Assembly (NCBI GenBank): GCA_963851105.1
Contig: CAWKNP010000002.1
Location: forward strand, 372,001 to 436,000
Length of the DNA: 64,000 bases
Direction of reading: 5' to 3'
Origin: DATARN01 sp963851105
GTDB lineage: Bacteria; Actinomycetota; Acidimicrobiia; Acidimicrobiales; Palsa-688
The notes beneath the pieces are model-generated. The model worked only from the letters and a program-made list of their open reading frames with translations, made no database searches and was not told where the DNA came from. Each line of letters opens with the position of its first letter. Within the stretch, counting starts at the first letter, position 1. The position numbers and the translations under genes were made by a program. Of the stretch, positions 54,101 through 61,256 are shown in pieces.

Positions 54101-55555
54101 CGGTTGGCCGACAATGAGATTGGCCAGAGGCACGGTGGCCCCCGTCAGCAGGGTGAGCAGCCGGTCTCCGAGGATGGGCCAGGCCACCTGCACGCCGAGG
54201 TTGGACCGGGCCAGGGCGAAGCTGAAGTAGGCGAAGGGTTGGTTGGCCCGGCTGCCCCGAATGAGAAGCGGCGTCCCCTCGGCGCCCACCAGTATCTCGT
54301 CGCTGGGAGCGGACAGCTTCTGGGCCTCGGCGATGGCGACGTTGGAAAGGTCGAGGTTGGCCAGGAGGGCGTCGTTGGCCTTGACCAGTGTCACTGCCGG
54401 CTGGGCGACGGTGCCGGTAACCGTGACGCCGGCCATTCCCCCGGGGGGGTCAATCGCGAGAAAAGGGGCAGCAGGGTCAGCGGGCACCGCGACACCGTCA
54501 TAGATCGCCAGGTCGAAGCCCGGCGCCGGGGTCGCGGTCGGGCTGCGCACCACGGTGACGCCGGCGCTGGCGGCCAGGAGTTGCTGCACGAAGATGTCGT
54601 CGGGACCCGCCAGGAGCACCCGCAGCGCCCGGCGCCGGGCGGCGACGGCGACGGCATGGTTGTCGGCCGCCAGGAGGTCCTCGCCCTCGAGGTAGGCGTC
54701 GACCCGGTCGCCCCCGGGGAGGTCTATCTGGCGGGTGACGGTGGCGCCAGGCGCCAGGGTGATGCTCTGGCGGGCGGAGGTGCGGCCGTCGACGTCCAGT
54801 CGGATCGACTGCGTGGCGGCGGGACCGCCGGTGTTGCGCACGGTGATGGTGGCGTGCAGCCCGCTGCCGGCGGGGTCGACTCGCAATGCCGTGATAGCGC
54901 GGTTGGTGGTCCGGCCGCCGACTTTGACGTAGCGGGTGCCCGGCGGCAGCTGCTTCGCCTCGTCACCGGTCAGCTCGCCGTCGGAGAGGAAGACGAAGCC
55001 GGCCGGTAGCCCCGGGGTTTCCAGGCTCTCGGCCAGGGAGAAGGCGGTGGCGTAGTCCGGGGTGCCCCCCTCGACGTGGATCCGGGCCAGGGCGCCGGCG
55101 AAGGCGTCGGCGTCGGGGCTGGCGCTCAGCAGCGCTCGGGGCTCGGCACCGGCCACCACGATGCTGGCCACCCCGCCCGCGGGGAGCTGGCGGCGCAGCG
55201 CCTCGGCCTTCGACTTGGCGGTACCCAATCGGTCGGGCTGGCCGTCGAGGGCGGCCATGGAGCCCGAGGTGTCGACGATGAACACGGTGTGGCGTGCCAG
55301 GGGGGTACCGGTGGCGCGCACCGGTCGGGCGGCGGCGATGGCCAGGAGCCCGACCGCCAGCAGTTGGAGGAGAAGGAGGGCGGTGGGCCTGAGGCGTTGC
55401 CAGGGCACCGCCGACGACACCGGCCGCGACACCTCCCGCCACAGGAACGTCGAGCTGACCTCCACCGCCGGCCGGCGAGGGCGCAGCATGTGCAGGGCGA
55501 TGATGGGGGCGGCCAGCAGGCCGAGCCACAACGCGGCCGGGGAGGCGAAGGTCAT
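51080..55555 (-). CDS. Giant BatA-like triple-VWA membrane protein (fusion)
   Basis: 1491 residues. N-terminus: BatA-type membrane segment (FASPAALWLGLLAAPIIALHML), then VWA domain 1 with MIDAS VDTSGSMAA. A middle transmembrane pair (around residue 575-630) precedes VWA 2 (LLDQSDSLGAGG, degenerate MIDAS). Further on are a GATase-like segment (VAIGGDRSYGLGGYLNSDLE) and VWA 3 (IDSSGSMTA), then a beta-rich region, one transmembrane helix and a basic tail. It joins what is usually two separate proteins (BatA/YeaD-like and a GATase-VWA protein). Last gene of the MoxR-DUF58 operon; an adhesion or assembly-scaffold role on the outside of the membrane is inferred. Confidence 0.85.
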   Translation of the reverse strand: MTFASPAALWLGLLAAPIIALHMLRPRRPAVEVSSTFLWREVSRPVSSAVPWQRLRPTALLLLQLLAVGLLAIAAARPVRATGTPLARHTVFIVDTSGSMAALDGQPDRLGTAKSKAEALRRQLPAGGVASIVVAGAEPRALLSASPDADAFAGALARIHVEGGTPDYATAFSLAESLETPGLPAGFVFLSDGELTGDEAKQLPPGTRYVKVGGRTTNRAITALRVDPAGSGLHATITVRNTGGPAATQSIRLDVDGRTSARQSITLAPGATVTRQIDLPGGDRVDAYLEGEDLLAADNHAVAVAARRRALRVLLAGPDDIFVQQLLAASAGVTVVRSPTATPAPGFDLAIYDGVAVPADPAAPFLAIDPPGGMAGVTVTGTVAQPAVTLVKANDALLANLDLSNVAIAEAQKLSAPSDEILVGAEGTPLLIRGSRANQPFAYFSFALARSNLGVQVAWPILGDRLLTLLTGATVPLANLIVGQPLPLGNAHPALVVTGPAGINLLVAPDAPPPVADHTGFWTVSASGTHGAQQVLAVNADPRQSDLTPAGSLPIRPRPTLPGEHGTTGQQPLLGWVAAALLLVIAVELWLAWRTRAVPPRQWRASLALRVVIVAAVVAALLGVALARPERRVAVVFLLDQSDSLGAGGRQLAADWVRGALRHQAKNDLAGVVLFGADAKVDLTVQRNTRLLEPATRVDTTATNLAGALRLGGALLPSSARRRIVVVSDGRQTQGDAIAETARLRAAGIQVDVHPVATNAGADVAVVGLRPPSVVRPGEAFSLQATIVADHATTVALALSRDGAVVAERTVPVPAGQSVVDLPQVVDPAAATGVLRYRLDINAPNDQVPENNVGFAAVPVAGPARVLVVEGMTGEGATLAAALKAGGLQVDTVGVAALPTVDQLASYTSTVLVDVDSRSLAPAQTAALAVASKDFGDGLVAIGGDRSYGLGGYLNSDLEQLLPVISDVTDPKRRLSVAEVLAIDSSGSMTACHCNGGANGLATGANRTGGGVNKTDVSRAAAARAINALNANDQVGVLAFNTEQKWIVPLQALPASDVVTKGLNSLTPAGGTDLTTPLPKAAEALKAAKAQLKHIILFTDGFTSQAALVGLAQQAAQLYAEGITVSVLATGEASTDQLAAVAAAGHGRFYAGQDLSQVPTIMAAEAVLATRNLVAEGSFYPKVVSSAAPVRNLTASPPLLGYLATTAKPSASTLLTVGDQGDPLLASWHDGLGKVTSWTSDASARWSQQWATWPGYVSFWTGVVKDTFPLRGAAGSSVRAETVGNSVRVTVERQDAWPDGATAVAHVADPNLNDLTVPLQQTSATTFVGEVPAAAAGTYAVGATVNGPGGPLLSATAVAVQSYSAEYLPGQPDAAALVRISRLSGGRGAIDATRAFDPATLPAGRGRIPLAGWLLLAAAALWPVTIALGRLAFHGAAQPRWKQVVTAGRRLARRERSPTPGKKKPGKKGPDPPTPPPTIDRLLERKRDRRH

Positions 55556-55585
55556 TGTCGGGCGGTCATGGCTCGGGCCGCCGGG

Positions 55586-56560
55586 TCATCGCACGACGCC
55601 CTGGCGGCGCCAGGCGGTGAGAAGGGTGGCCTCCAGCGACTCGTCGGTCAGGATGCGGACGTAGGTGGCGCCGACCTGGCGGCAGCGTTGCTCGACCCGT
55701 TCGAGCCATCCGTCGGCCACCTGGCGGTAGCGGGCCATGGCCTCGCTGGTCACACTGATGGCCAGGCGGGCGCCTGTCTCCCGGTCGACCAGCTCGATGT
55801 CGCCGGTCGCGAACGGCCGCGACTTCTGCCGTTGCCCTTGATCCCTCGGGCGCAACCGCCGGCGGCGGGGCCTCTCGGGTGCGGTTTCTGGCGCGCCAGA
55901 ACTGATCCCGTCGGCAGCCGACAGCGTCGGATCGATCTCGCCCGGGGCCAGCACATGGATGATGACGACGTCGCTGCCGCGCGCCGGCAGGCGGCTGAGG
56001 GCGGGCTCCCACTCCGGGGTCAGCAGGTCCGAGAGCACGACGGTCAGGCCCGGCGGTCCGGGCCGGGCCAGAAGATGCGAGACCGCAGCCGCGAAGTCGG
56101 TCGTGCCGGTCGCGCCCAGGGACTCGAGGTGATGGAAGAACGTCGGTACCGCCCCCCGGCCGAGGAAACGAGGCGCCGGCCGGTCCAGCGGGAATGTGTG
56201 CACGCTGACGGGATCGCGCCGGGTCAGGGCGACGAAACCGAGGGCGGCGGCCACCCGAGCCGCCGTCTCCAGCTTGTCCGACAGCCCCATCGAAGCTGAC
56301 GTGTCGACCAGCAGGCGCAGGTGCAGGTCCTCCTCCGCCTCGTAGAGCTTGAGCAGCAGCACGTCGAGGCGGGCGTAGAGGTGGTAGTCGATGCGGCGGA
56401 AGTCGTCGCCGGGGTGGTACTGGCGGTAGTCGGCGAAGTCGAGCGAGGTGCCGTGGCGCCGGCTGCGGTGCTCGCCGCTCATGAATCCCGCCAGGGGCCG
56501 GCGAGTGGCGAGTTGCAAAGCCTCCAACCGGGCCAGGAGGGCGGGCTCGAGCAGGGTCAC
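55586..56560 (-). CDS. DUF58 domain protein
   Basis: 324 residues. DUF58 signature GDDFRRIDYHLYARLD, preceded by SRRHGTSLDFADYRQYHPG, and a VWA-like fold with LLVDTSASMGLSDK. DUF58 proteins almost always follow moxR, as here (79-bp gap). They are thought to be MoxR clients or partners in a chaperone-like complex that inserts metal or assembles VWA proteins; this is family knowledge rather than proof. Confidence 0.93.
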   Translation of the reverse strand: MTLLEPALLARLEALQLATRRPLAGFMSGEHRSRRHGTSLDFADYRQYHPGDDFRRIDYHLYARLDVLLLKLYEAEEDLHLRLLVDTSASMGLSDKLETAARVAAALGFVALTRRDPVSVHTFPLDRPAPRFLGRGAVPTFFHHLESLGATGTTDFAAAVSHLLARPGPPGLTVVLSDLLTPEWEPALSRLPARGSDVVIIHVLAPGEIDPTLSAADGISSGAPETAPERPRRRRLRPRDQGQRQKSRPFATGDIELVDRETGARLAISVTSEAMARYRQVADGWLERVEQRCRQVGATYVRILTDESLEATLLTAWRRQGVVR

Positions 56561-56639
56561 CGGTCCGGTGCCGCCGTCGGGGGCTGGCGCGATCCGAGTC
56601 GTGTCCGCAGACCAGATCGCGCAACTCCCAGCACCGGTG

Positions 56640-57662
56640 TCACGGCGCCCCCCGCACCCCGGCGGGCGGCTCGGGAACGGCGGCCAGCACGGCGGCCACC
56701 AGGTCGTCGGCCGTCCGGCCGTCGGCGGTCGCCTCGTAGCCGAGGACGAGGCGGTGCCGGAGGGCGGCGGGGGCCATGGCGCGAATGTCGGCGGCCGCGA
56801 CGTTGGGGCGGCCCGCCAGCAGCGCGCGGGCCTTGGCCGTCAGCACCAGGGCCTGAGCGCCGCGGGGCGACGCCCCGAAGCGGACGTACTGCTGCACCTC
56901 CTTCGGAGCGCTCTCGTGGCCCGGGTGGGTCGCCATCACGAGGTCGACGGCGTGGCGGGTCAGGTGCGAGGCGATCGGTACCGTCCGGGTGAGCTCGATC
57001 ATGGCCGTCAGCTGCCGGGCGTCGGCCACGGGCTGGACCTCGCGGCCGGCGCCACCGGTCGTGCGATCCATGATGGCGACCAGGTCCTCAGCCGGGGGAA
57101 AGGGGACCACGGCTTTCAGGAGGAAGCGGTCGAGCTGGGCTTCGGGGAGCGGGTAGGTGCCTTCCATCTCGAGGGGGTTCTGCGTCGCCATCACGAAAAA
57201 GGGCCGGGGCAGGGCGCGGGTCTCGCCCGCCACGGTGACGGAGCGTTCCTGCATGGCCTCGAGCAGCGCCGACTGGGTCTTCGGGGTGGCCCGGTTCACC
57301 TCGTCGGCCAGGACCAGGTTGGCGAACACCGGCCCCGGTCGGTACCGGAAGCGGCGGTGGCCACTGTCGTCTTCCTCCAGGATCTGGGTCCCCACGATGT
57401 CGGCGGGCATGAGGTCGGGGGTGAACTGGATCCGGCTGAACTCGAGGTCCACCGCGGCCGACAGGGTCTTCAGCAGCTGGGTCTTGCCCAGGCCAGGAAC
57501 CCCTTCGAGCAGGGCGTGGCCCTCACAGACAACGCAGACGAGCACATCGTGGACCAGCTGAGCCTGCCCCACGATGACCCGGCCGATCTGGGCGGTGATG
57601 GCCGCGGCGATGGACGCGTACTCCTCGGGCGACATCTCCGGCGTCGTCGTCGTCTCGGTCAT
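56640..57662 (-). CDS. moxR: MoxR-family AAA+ ATPase
   Basis: 340 residues. Walker A EGVPGLGKTQLLK, Walker B NLVLADEVNRATPKTQSALL, sensor 1 MATQNPLEMEGTYPLPEAQLDRF, and the MoxR C-terminal ASPRGAQALVLTAKARAL. MoxR acts as a chaperone-like ATPase for VWA-domain proteins, matching the DUF58 and triple-VWA genes downstream. It is 6 bp from the GQ-repeat protein gene upstream. Confidence 0.96.
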   Translation of the reverse strand: MTETTTTPEMSPEEYASIAAAITAQIGRVIVGQAQLVHDVLVCVVCEGHALLEGVPGLGKTQLLKTLSAAVDLEFSRIQFTPDLMPADIVGTQILEEDDSGHRRFRYRPGPVFANLVLADEVNRATPKTQSALLEAMQERSVTVAGETRALPRPFFVMATQNPLEMEGTYPLPEAQLDRFLLKAVVPFPPAEDLVAIMDRTTGGAGREVQPVADARQLTAMIELTRTVPIASHLTRHAVDLVMATHPGHESAPKEVQQYVRFGASPRGAQALVLTAKARALLAGRPNVAAADIRAMAPAALRHRLVLGYEATADGRTADDLVAAVLAAVPEPPAGVRGAP

Positions 57663-57668
57663 CGCTCG

Positions 57669-59306
57669 TCATCCTCCGTTGTCGGCGGCCAGGCCCTGGA
57701 AATAGCCCTGAACCAACGCCTTCTCCGCGGGAGGCAGGTCAAGACTGCCCAGGGCCTGGGTGGCCTCGGCGTTGTAGCGCGGCAGGACGTTGGCCAGCGG
57801 TGTCGAGGGCCCGCTGGTCTGGTTGGGCCCGCTGGTCTGCCCCGCGATCTGCCCGGCGCCGCCGTTGTTGGGGCCTCCGGCGTTGAGCACCGGGCCGCCG
57901 TTTCCCGCGGTCACCGGGTCGTACACGGTGGCGGACTGCAAACCGGTCGAGGCGTTGTGGCCGGACCCGTTGGCGGTCCCGGTCCCGCCCTGGGCGCCGT
58001 TCGCCCGGGCCGCGTTGGTCCCGCCCCCGCCGCTGCCGCCCTGTCCGCCTTGTCCCTGTCCCTGGCCTTGTCCTTGTCCTTGTCCTTGTCCTTGTCCTTG
58101 GCCCTGGCCCTGGCCTTGTCCTTGGCCCTGGCCTTGTCCTTGGCCCTGGCCTTGTCCTTGGCCCTGGCCCTGGCCCTGGCCCGGGGGCTGGTTGCTGGCC
58201 CCTGCGGTTCCGGTCCCGGAGCCCGCCTGGGCGGCGCTCAACTGCGATTGGGCATCGGCCAGGGAGGCCAGCGCGCTCGCCGTCACCGCCTGGTCGCCCG
58301 CCGCCGCAGTTGCCGCGGACTGGTCGCCCGCCGCGGCCTGCAGCGCCGAGGCCGCGGCCGACGCGTCGCCGGCCGCCAACGCCGCCGATGCCGCGGCCAG
58401 GTCACTGGCCGCCTTCGGATCGCCCGCGGTCTGCGTCAGGGCCAGTGCCTGCAGGCGGGCGGCCAAGGCGGCGCGGGCCGCGGGGTCGAGCTGGGCCACC
58501 TGGGCGGCGGCCGCGGCCAGCTGGGCCGCGGCGCTCCCGGTGGAATTGGCGAGCGGCCGCGAAGCCACACTGCGGTCGAGGCCCTTGGTCGCGGCCCGCT
58601 GCGAAAGAGCGTCGGGCGAGAGGCGGGCGGCCAGAGTCGCCGCCGCCTTGTTGACCGCCTGGGTGGCCTGCGCAACGCTCGACGACTGGCTCAGTTGATG
58701 GGCCAGCGCCGCCAGTTGGGCTGCGACCTGGCGCTGGTAGGCGCTGGTCCCGGGCCGGGTGGCGAGATCCTGGGCCGCCTGCTGGAGGCGGCGGGCCTCG
58801 GCGGCGACCTGCGCCTGCTCGGCGGCGCGGTGGCGGCGGACAGTGTCCTGCGGGTTGGGAACCACGAGCAACACGACGGAGAACACCGCCAGGGCCGACG
58901 ACGCCACCAGGGGGCGCCGCTGCACCCGGAGGGGCACGGCATCAGCGGCTGCGACCCCGGCGGCCAGACCCTCGGCGCGGGTGCGCACCTCGGTCGCCAG
59001 TGGCGCCTCGGACCCGCGGAGCTCCACGGCAGTGGCGAAGGCGTCCAGCGTTCGCAGCCCGCGATCGGCGGCTCGGGCGACGACGGTGTCGGGCAGCCGA
59101 AGGCACACGGCCGTCACCACCAGCGCCACCGTGCTCGCGGCGACCACCGCCGTCGCTGCCCAGATGGTCCCCGGAACGGCGGTGACCCGCCCGAGCACCA
59201 ACAAGGCGACGGCTGTGGCGATGACCGCGGGCGCCCGCGCCTGGCCGGTAGCGATCGCCCAGGCCAGGCGGAGACGCCGGCGAACCCGGCCGAGAAGCTC
59301 GCTCAT
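57669..59306 (-). CDS. Membrane protein with Ala-rich helical region and GQ dipeptide repeat
   Basis: 545 residues. Two N-terminal hydrophobic segments (about 25-45 and 48-68), a third (LVASSALAVFSVVLLVV) near 135, then a long Ala/Gln-rich coiled-coil-like region. A run of over twenty Gly-Gln dipeptides follows, then a Gly/Asn-rich stretch and a conserved-looking end PLANVLPRYNAEATQALGSL with DLPPAEKALVQGYFQGL. Proteins with this end are seen in MoxR clusters, but I do not know their function. It lies between the ABC permease and moxR in one operon. Confidence 0.8.
   Translation of the reverse strand: MSELLGRVRRRLRLAWAIATGQARAPAVIATAVALLVLGRVTAVPGTIWAATAVVAASTVALVVTAVCLRLPDTVVARAADRGLRTLDAFATAVELRGSEAPLATEVRTRAEGLAAGVAAADAVPLRVQRRPLVASSALAVFSVVLLVVPNPQDTVRRHRAAEQAQVAAEARRLQQAAQDLATRPGTSAYQRQVAAQLAALAHQLSQSSSVAQATQAVNKAAATLAARLSPDALSQRAATKGLDRSVASRPLANSTGSAAAQLAAAAAQVAQLDPAARAALAARLQALALTQTAGDPKAASDLAAASAALAAGDASAAASALQAAAGDQSAATAAAGDQAVTASALASLADAQSQLSAAQAGSGTGTAGASNQPPGQGQGQGQGQGQGQGQGQGQGQGQGQGQGQGQGQGQGQGQGQGQGGQGGSGGGGTNAARANGAQGGTGTANGSGHNASTGLQSATVYDPVTAGNGGPVLNAGGPNNGGAGQIAGQTSGPNQTSGPSTPLANVLPRYNAEATQALGSLDLPPAEKALVQGYFQGLAADNGG
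58051..58185 (-). repeat. 6-bp repeat coding for (Gly-Gln)n
   Basis: Alternating CCTTGT/CCTGGC hexamers (plus strand) encode more than twenty consecutive GQ units inside the 545-aa protein. The hexamer period keeps the frame through length changes. Confidence 0.9.
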
Positions 59307-59316
59307 GGCCGCCCGC

Positions 59317-60360
59317 TCATACCTGCTCGCTCATGCCGGGGAGCTTGCTCATCCCTGCTCGCTCATGCCGTGTGGTCCGGCCGGGGGTCGTGATGCGCCG
59401 CATGGCCAACCCCAGCGCGCCTGCGCTGACCAAGGCAAAAAAACCCAGGGCATAAGCGGCGTACGGCGGCAACGACGGCGGTGATTGCGCAACAACGGAG
59501 TTGAAGCCGTTTCCGCCGTTAATGGAGATCGAGCCCCCTTTCACCACGATCCCGCCGCCCGGTACGGCCACTGCCCCGCTGTTATTCGAGAAGGTCTGCC
59601 CAAAATTGTTGTTGCCGCGGAGCAGGTTGCGCATCGACGTGAGCGGCGACGACGGACTGACATCGCCGCCCGATCGAGCGGCGACGGCGTCGGCGGTGGC
59701 CACGAGTGGGTTGATCGCGAGGACTGCTTTGTTGTGCACGCCCTGGTGGTTGGACATGATCACCTCGAAGCCATAGATCGCGAAGGTGCCAAGGACGAGC
59801 ATCAAGGTGAGCCCGTAGGCCAGGACCGTCGCCGTCTGGACCCGCCGGGACATGGTCGAGACCAGCAGCGACAGTGAGGCGAGGAGGACGCCGGTCGCCA
59901 TCACCATCCCGATCCCCTTCAGCATCTCCGTCGGCGTGACGCCGCCAAAGAGGAACGACGCGGCGAGCAGCGGGATGGTCGCCACGACCAGCAGGGAGAG
60001 ATAGGCCATCGAGGCGAGGAGCTTGCCGAAGATGATCGAGCGGGGCGACAGCAGGGTGACCTGCATGGGGATCAGCGTCTCGCGCTCGCGCTCGCCCACG
60101 ACGGCGCTGGCGGTGTACCCCGGCACGAGGAAGCAGACCAGGAGAAGGACCGCGAAAAGCAGGGACTCGAACATCCCTCGCCCGACGTTGGCCGTCGCCA
60201 GGGGATCGATGCCCCCGAACTGCTGGTGCTGGGCGTTGCTGTACAGCCCGTAGAGCACCAGCGCGAGGACTCCCAGGTACAAGGTGAGGACGAAGCCGGT
60301 GACCCGGGAGCGCATTCGCTCCTTCAGCTCGCGGCGCAGGACCGGATTGAGCGGCGCCAT
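59317..60360 (-). CDS. ABC-2-type transporter permease
   Basis: 347 residues with six hydrophobic segments. After a basic N-terminus (NPVLRRELKERMRSR) come LTLYLGVLALVLYGLY, LLFAVLLLVCFLVPGYTASAV and the conserved ERERETLIPMQVTLLSPRSIIFGKL loop of ABC-2 permeases. A periplasmic-side Asn/Gly-rich region (NNNFGQTFSNNSG) lies before the last helix. It overlaps the stop of the ATPase gene by 1 bp; together they form the transporter. Confidence 0.92.
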   Translation of the reverse strand: MAPLNPVLRRELKERMRSRVTGFVLTLYLGVLALVLYGLYSNAQHQQFGGIDPLATANVGRGMFESLLFAVLLLVCFLVPGYTASAVVGERERETLIPMQVTLLSPRSIIFGKLLASMAYLSLLVVATIPLLAASFLFGGVTPTEMLKGIGMVMATGVLLASLSLLVSTMSRRVQTATVLAYGLTLMLVLGTFAIYGFEVIMSNHQGVHNKAVLAINPLVATADAVAARSGGDVSPSSPLTSMRNLLRGNNNFGQTFSNNSGAVAVPGGGIVVKGGSISINGGNGFNSVVAQSPPSLPPYAAYALGFFALVSAGALGLAMRRITTPGRTTRHERAGMSKLPGMSEQV

Positions 60361-61256
60361 CAGGTGGCCTCCTCGGCGGGCTCGGTGATGTGGAGGAAGA
60401 GGTCCTCGAGGCTGTCCTGGGCCTGGATGAACTCGAGGATCGGGAGGTTCTCCTCGACGATCAGCCGCCGCAGCAGGTCAGTCTGAGCGTCGTCGTCACC
60501 GACGGTGTAGGTCATGGTCTCCCCGCCCTGCAGCCGTACCGACACCGAGCGACCGGGTCGCATCGCCTCCCTCAGTTGGTTCGGGGGGCCCGACGCCAGG
60601 ACCTTGCCGGCGCCCATGATGGCGACATCGGTGCACATCTCCTCCAGCTCGGAGAGGATGTGGGAACTGATCACCACCGTCTTCCCCATCGTGCGCAGCT
60701 CGATCAGCAGGGCGCGCAGATCGAACCGGGCGCGGGGATCGAGCCCGCTGGCCGGCTCGTCGAGGAGCAGGACGGCAGGATCGTGAACCAGGGCCCGGGC
60801 CAAGCTGAGGCGCTGCTTCATGCCCCGAGACAGCGAGTCGACCATCGCCGACCGCTTGTCCTTCAGGTCCACCAGCTCGAGCAGACCGTCGATCAGCCCG
60901 GCCCATTGCGACCGGGCGATCCGATAGGCGGCGGCGAAGAACTCGAGATATTCGTCGACGCGCAGGCCTTCGTACACTCCGAGCGCGTCGGGCATATAGC
61001 CGACGATCCGGCGCAGCTGGCCGGGGAACTCGACGGGGTCGAGCCCCAGGATCTCGGTCCGCCCCGACGTTGGTGCCATGACCGAGGCCAAGATGGCGAG
61101 AGTTGTGGTTTTCCCGGCCCCATTCGGCCCGATGAGCCCGAACAGGGAGCCCTTCGGAATCGACAAGTTCACATGGTCGACGGCCAGCAAGCCGGCGTAG
61201 CGTTTGGTCAACTCGACGGTGCGGATGGCGATTTCTGCCGCCGGGGCGTCGGTCAC
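60360..61256 (-). CDS. ABC-2-type transporter ATP-binding protein
   Basis: 298 residues. Walker A GPNGAGKTTTLAIL, signature SLSRGMKQRLSLARAL, Walker B VLLLDEPASGLDPRA, and switch His in ISSHILSELEE. This is the GldA/CcmA-like class that pairs with ABC-2 permeases. It overlaps the upstream membrane-protein gene by 4 bp and the permease by 1 bp. Transported substrate unknown; with MoxR/VWA genes downstream an envelope function is likely. Confidence 0.97.
   Translation of the reverse strand: MTDAPAAEIAIRTVELTKRYAGLLAVDHVNLSIPKGSLFGLIGPNGAGKTTTLAILASVMAPTSGRTEILGLDPVEFPGQLRRIVGYMPDALGVYEGLRVDEYLEFFAAAYRIARSQWAGLIDGLLELVDLKDKRSAMVDSLSRGMKQRLSLARALVHDPAVLLLDEPASGLDPRARFDLRALLIELRTMGKTVVISSHILSELEEMCTDVAIMGAGKVLASGPPNQLREAMRPGRSVSVRLQGGETMTYTVGDDDAQTDLLRRLIVEENLPILEFIQAQDSLEDLFLHITEPAEEAT

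Noticed and set aside
57790..58698. Plus-strand ORF rich in Pro/Trp/Cys opposite the GQ-repeat protein
   Set aside because: It is the complement of the Gly-Gln repeat and has no start signal or family match.
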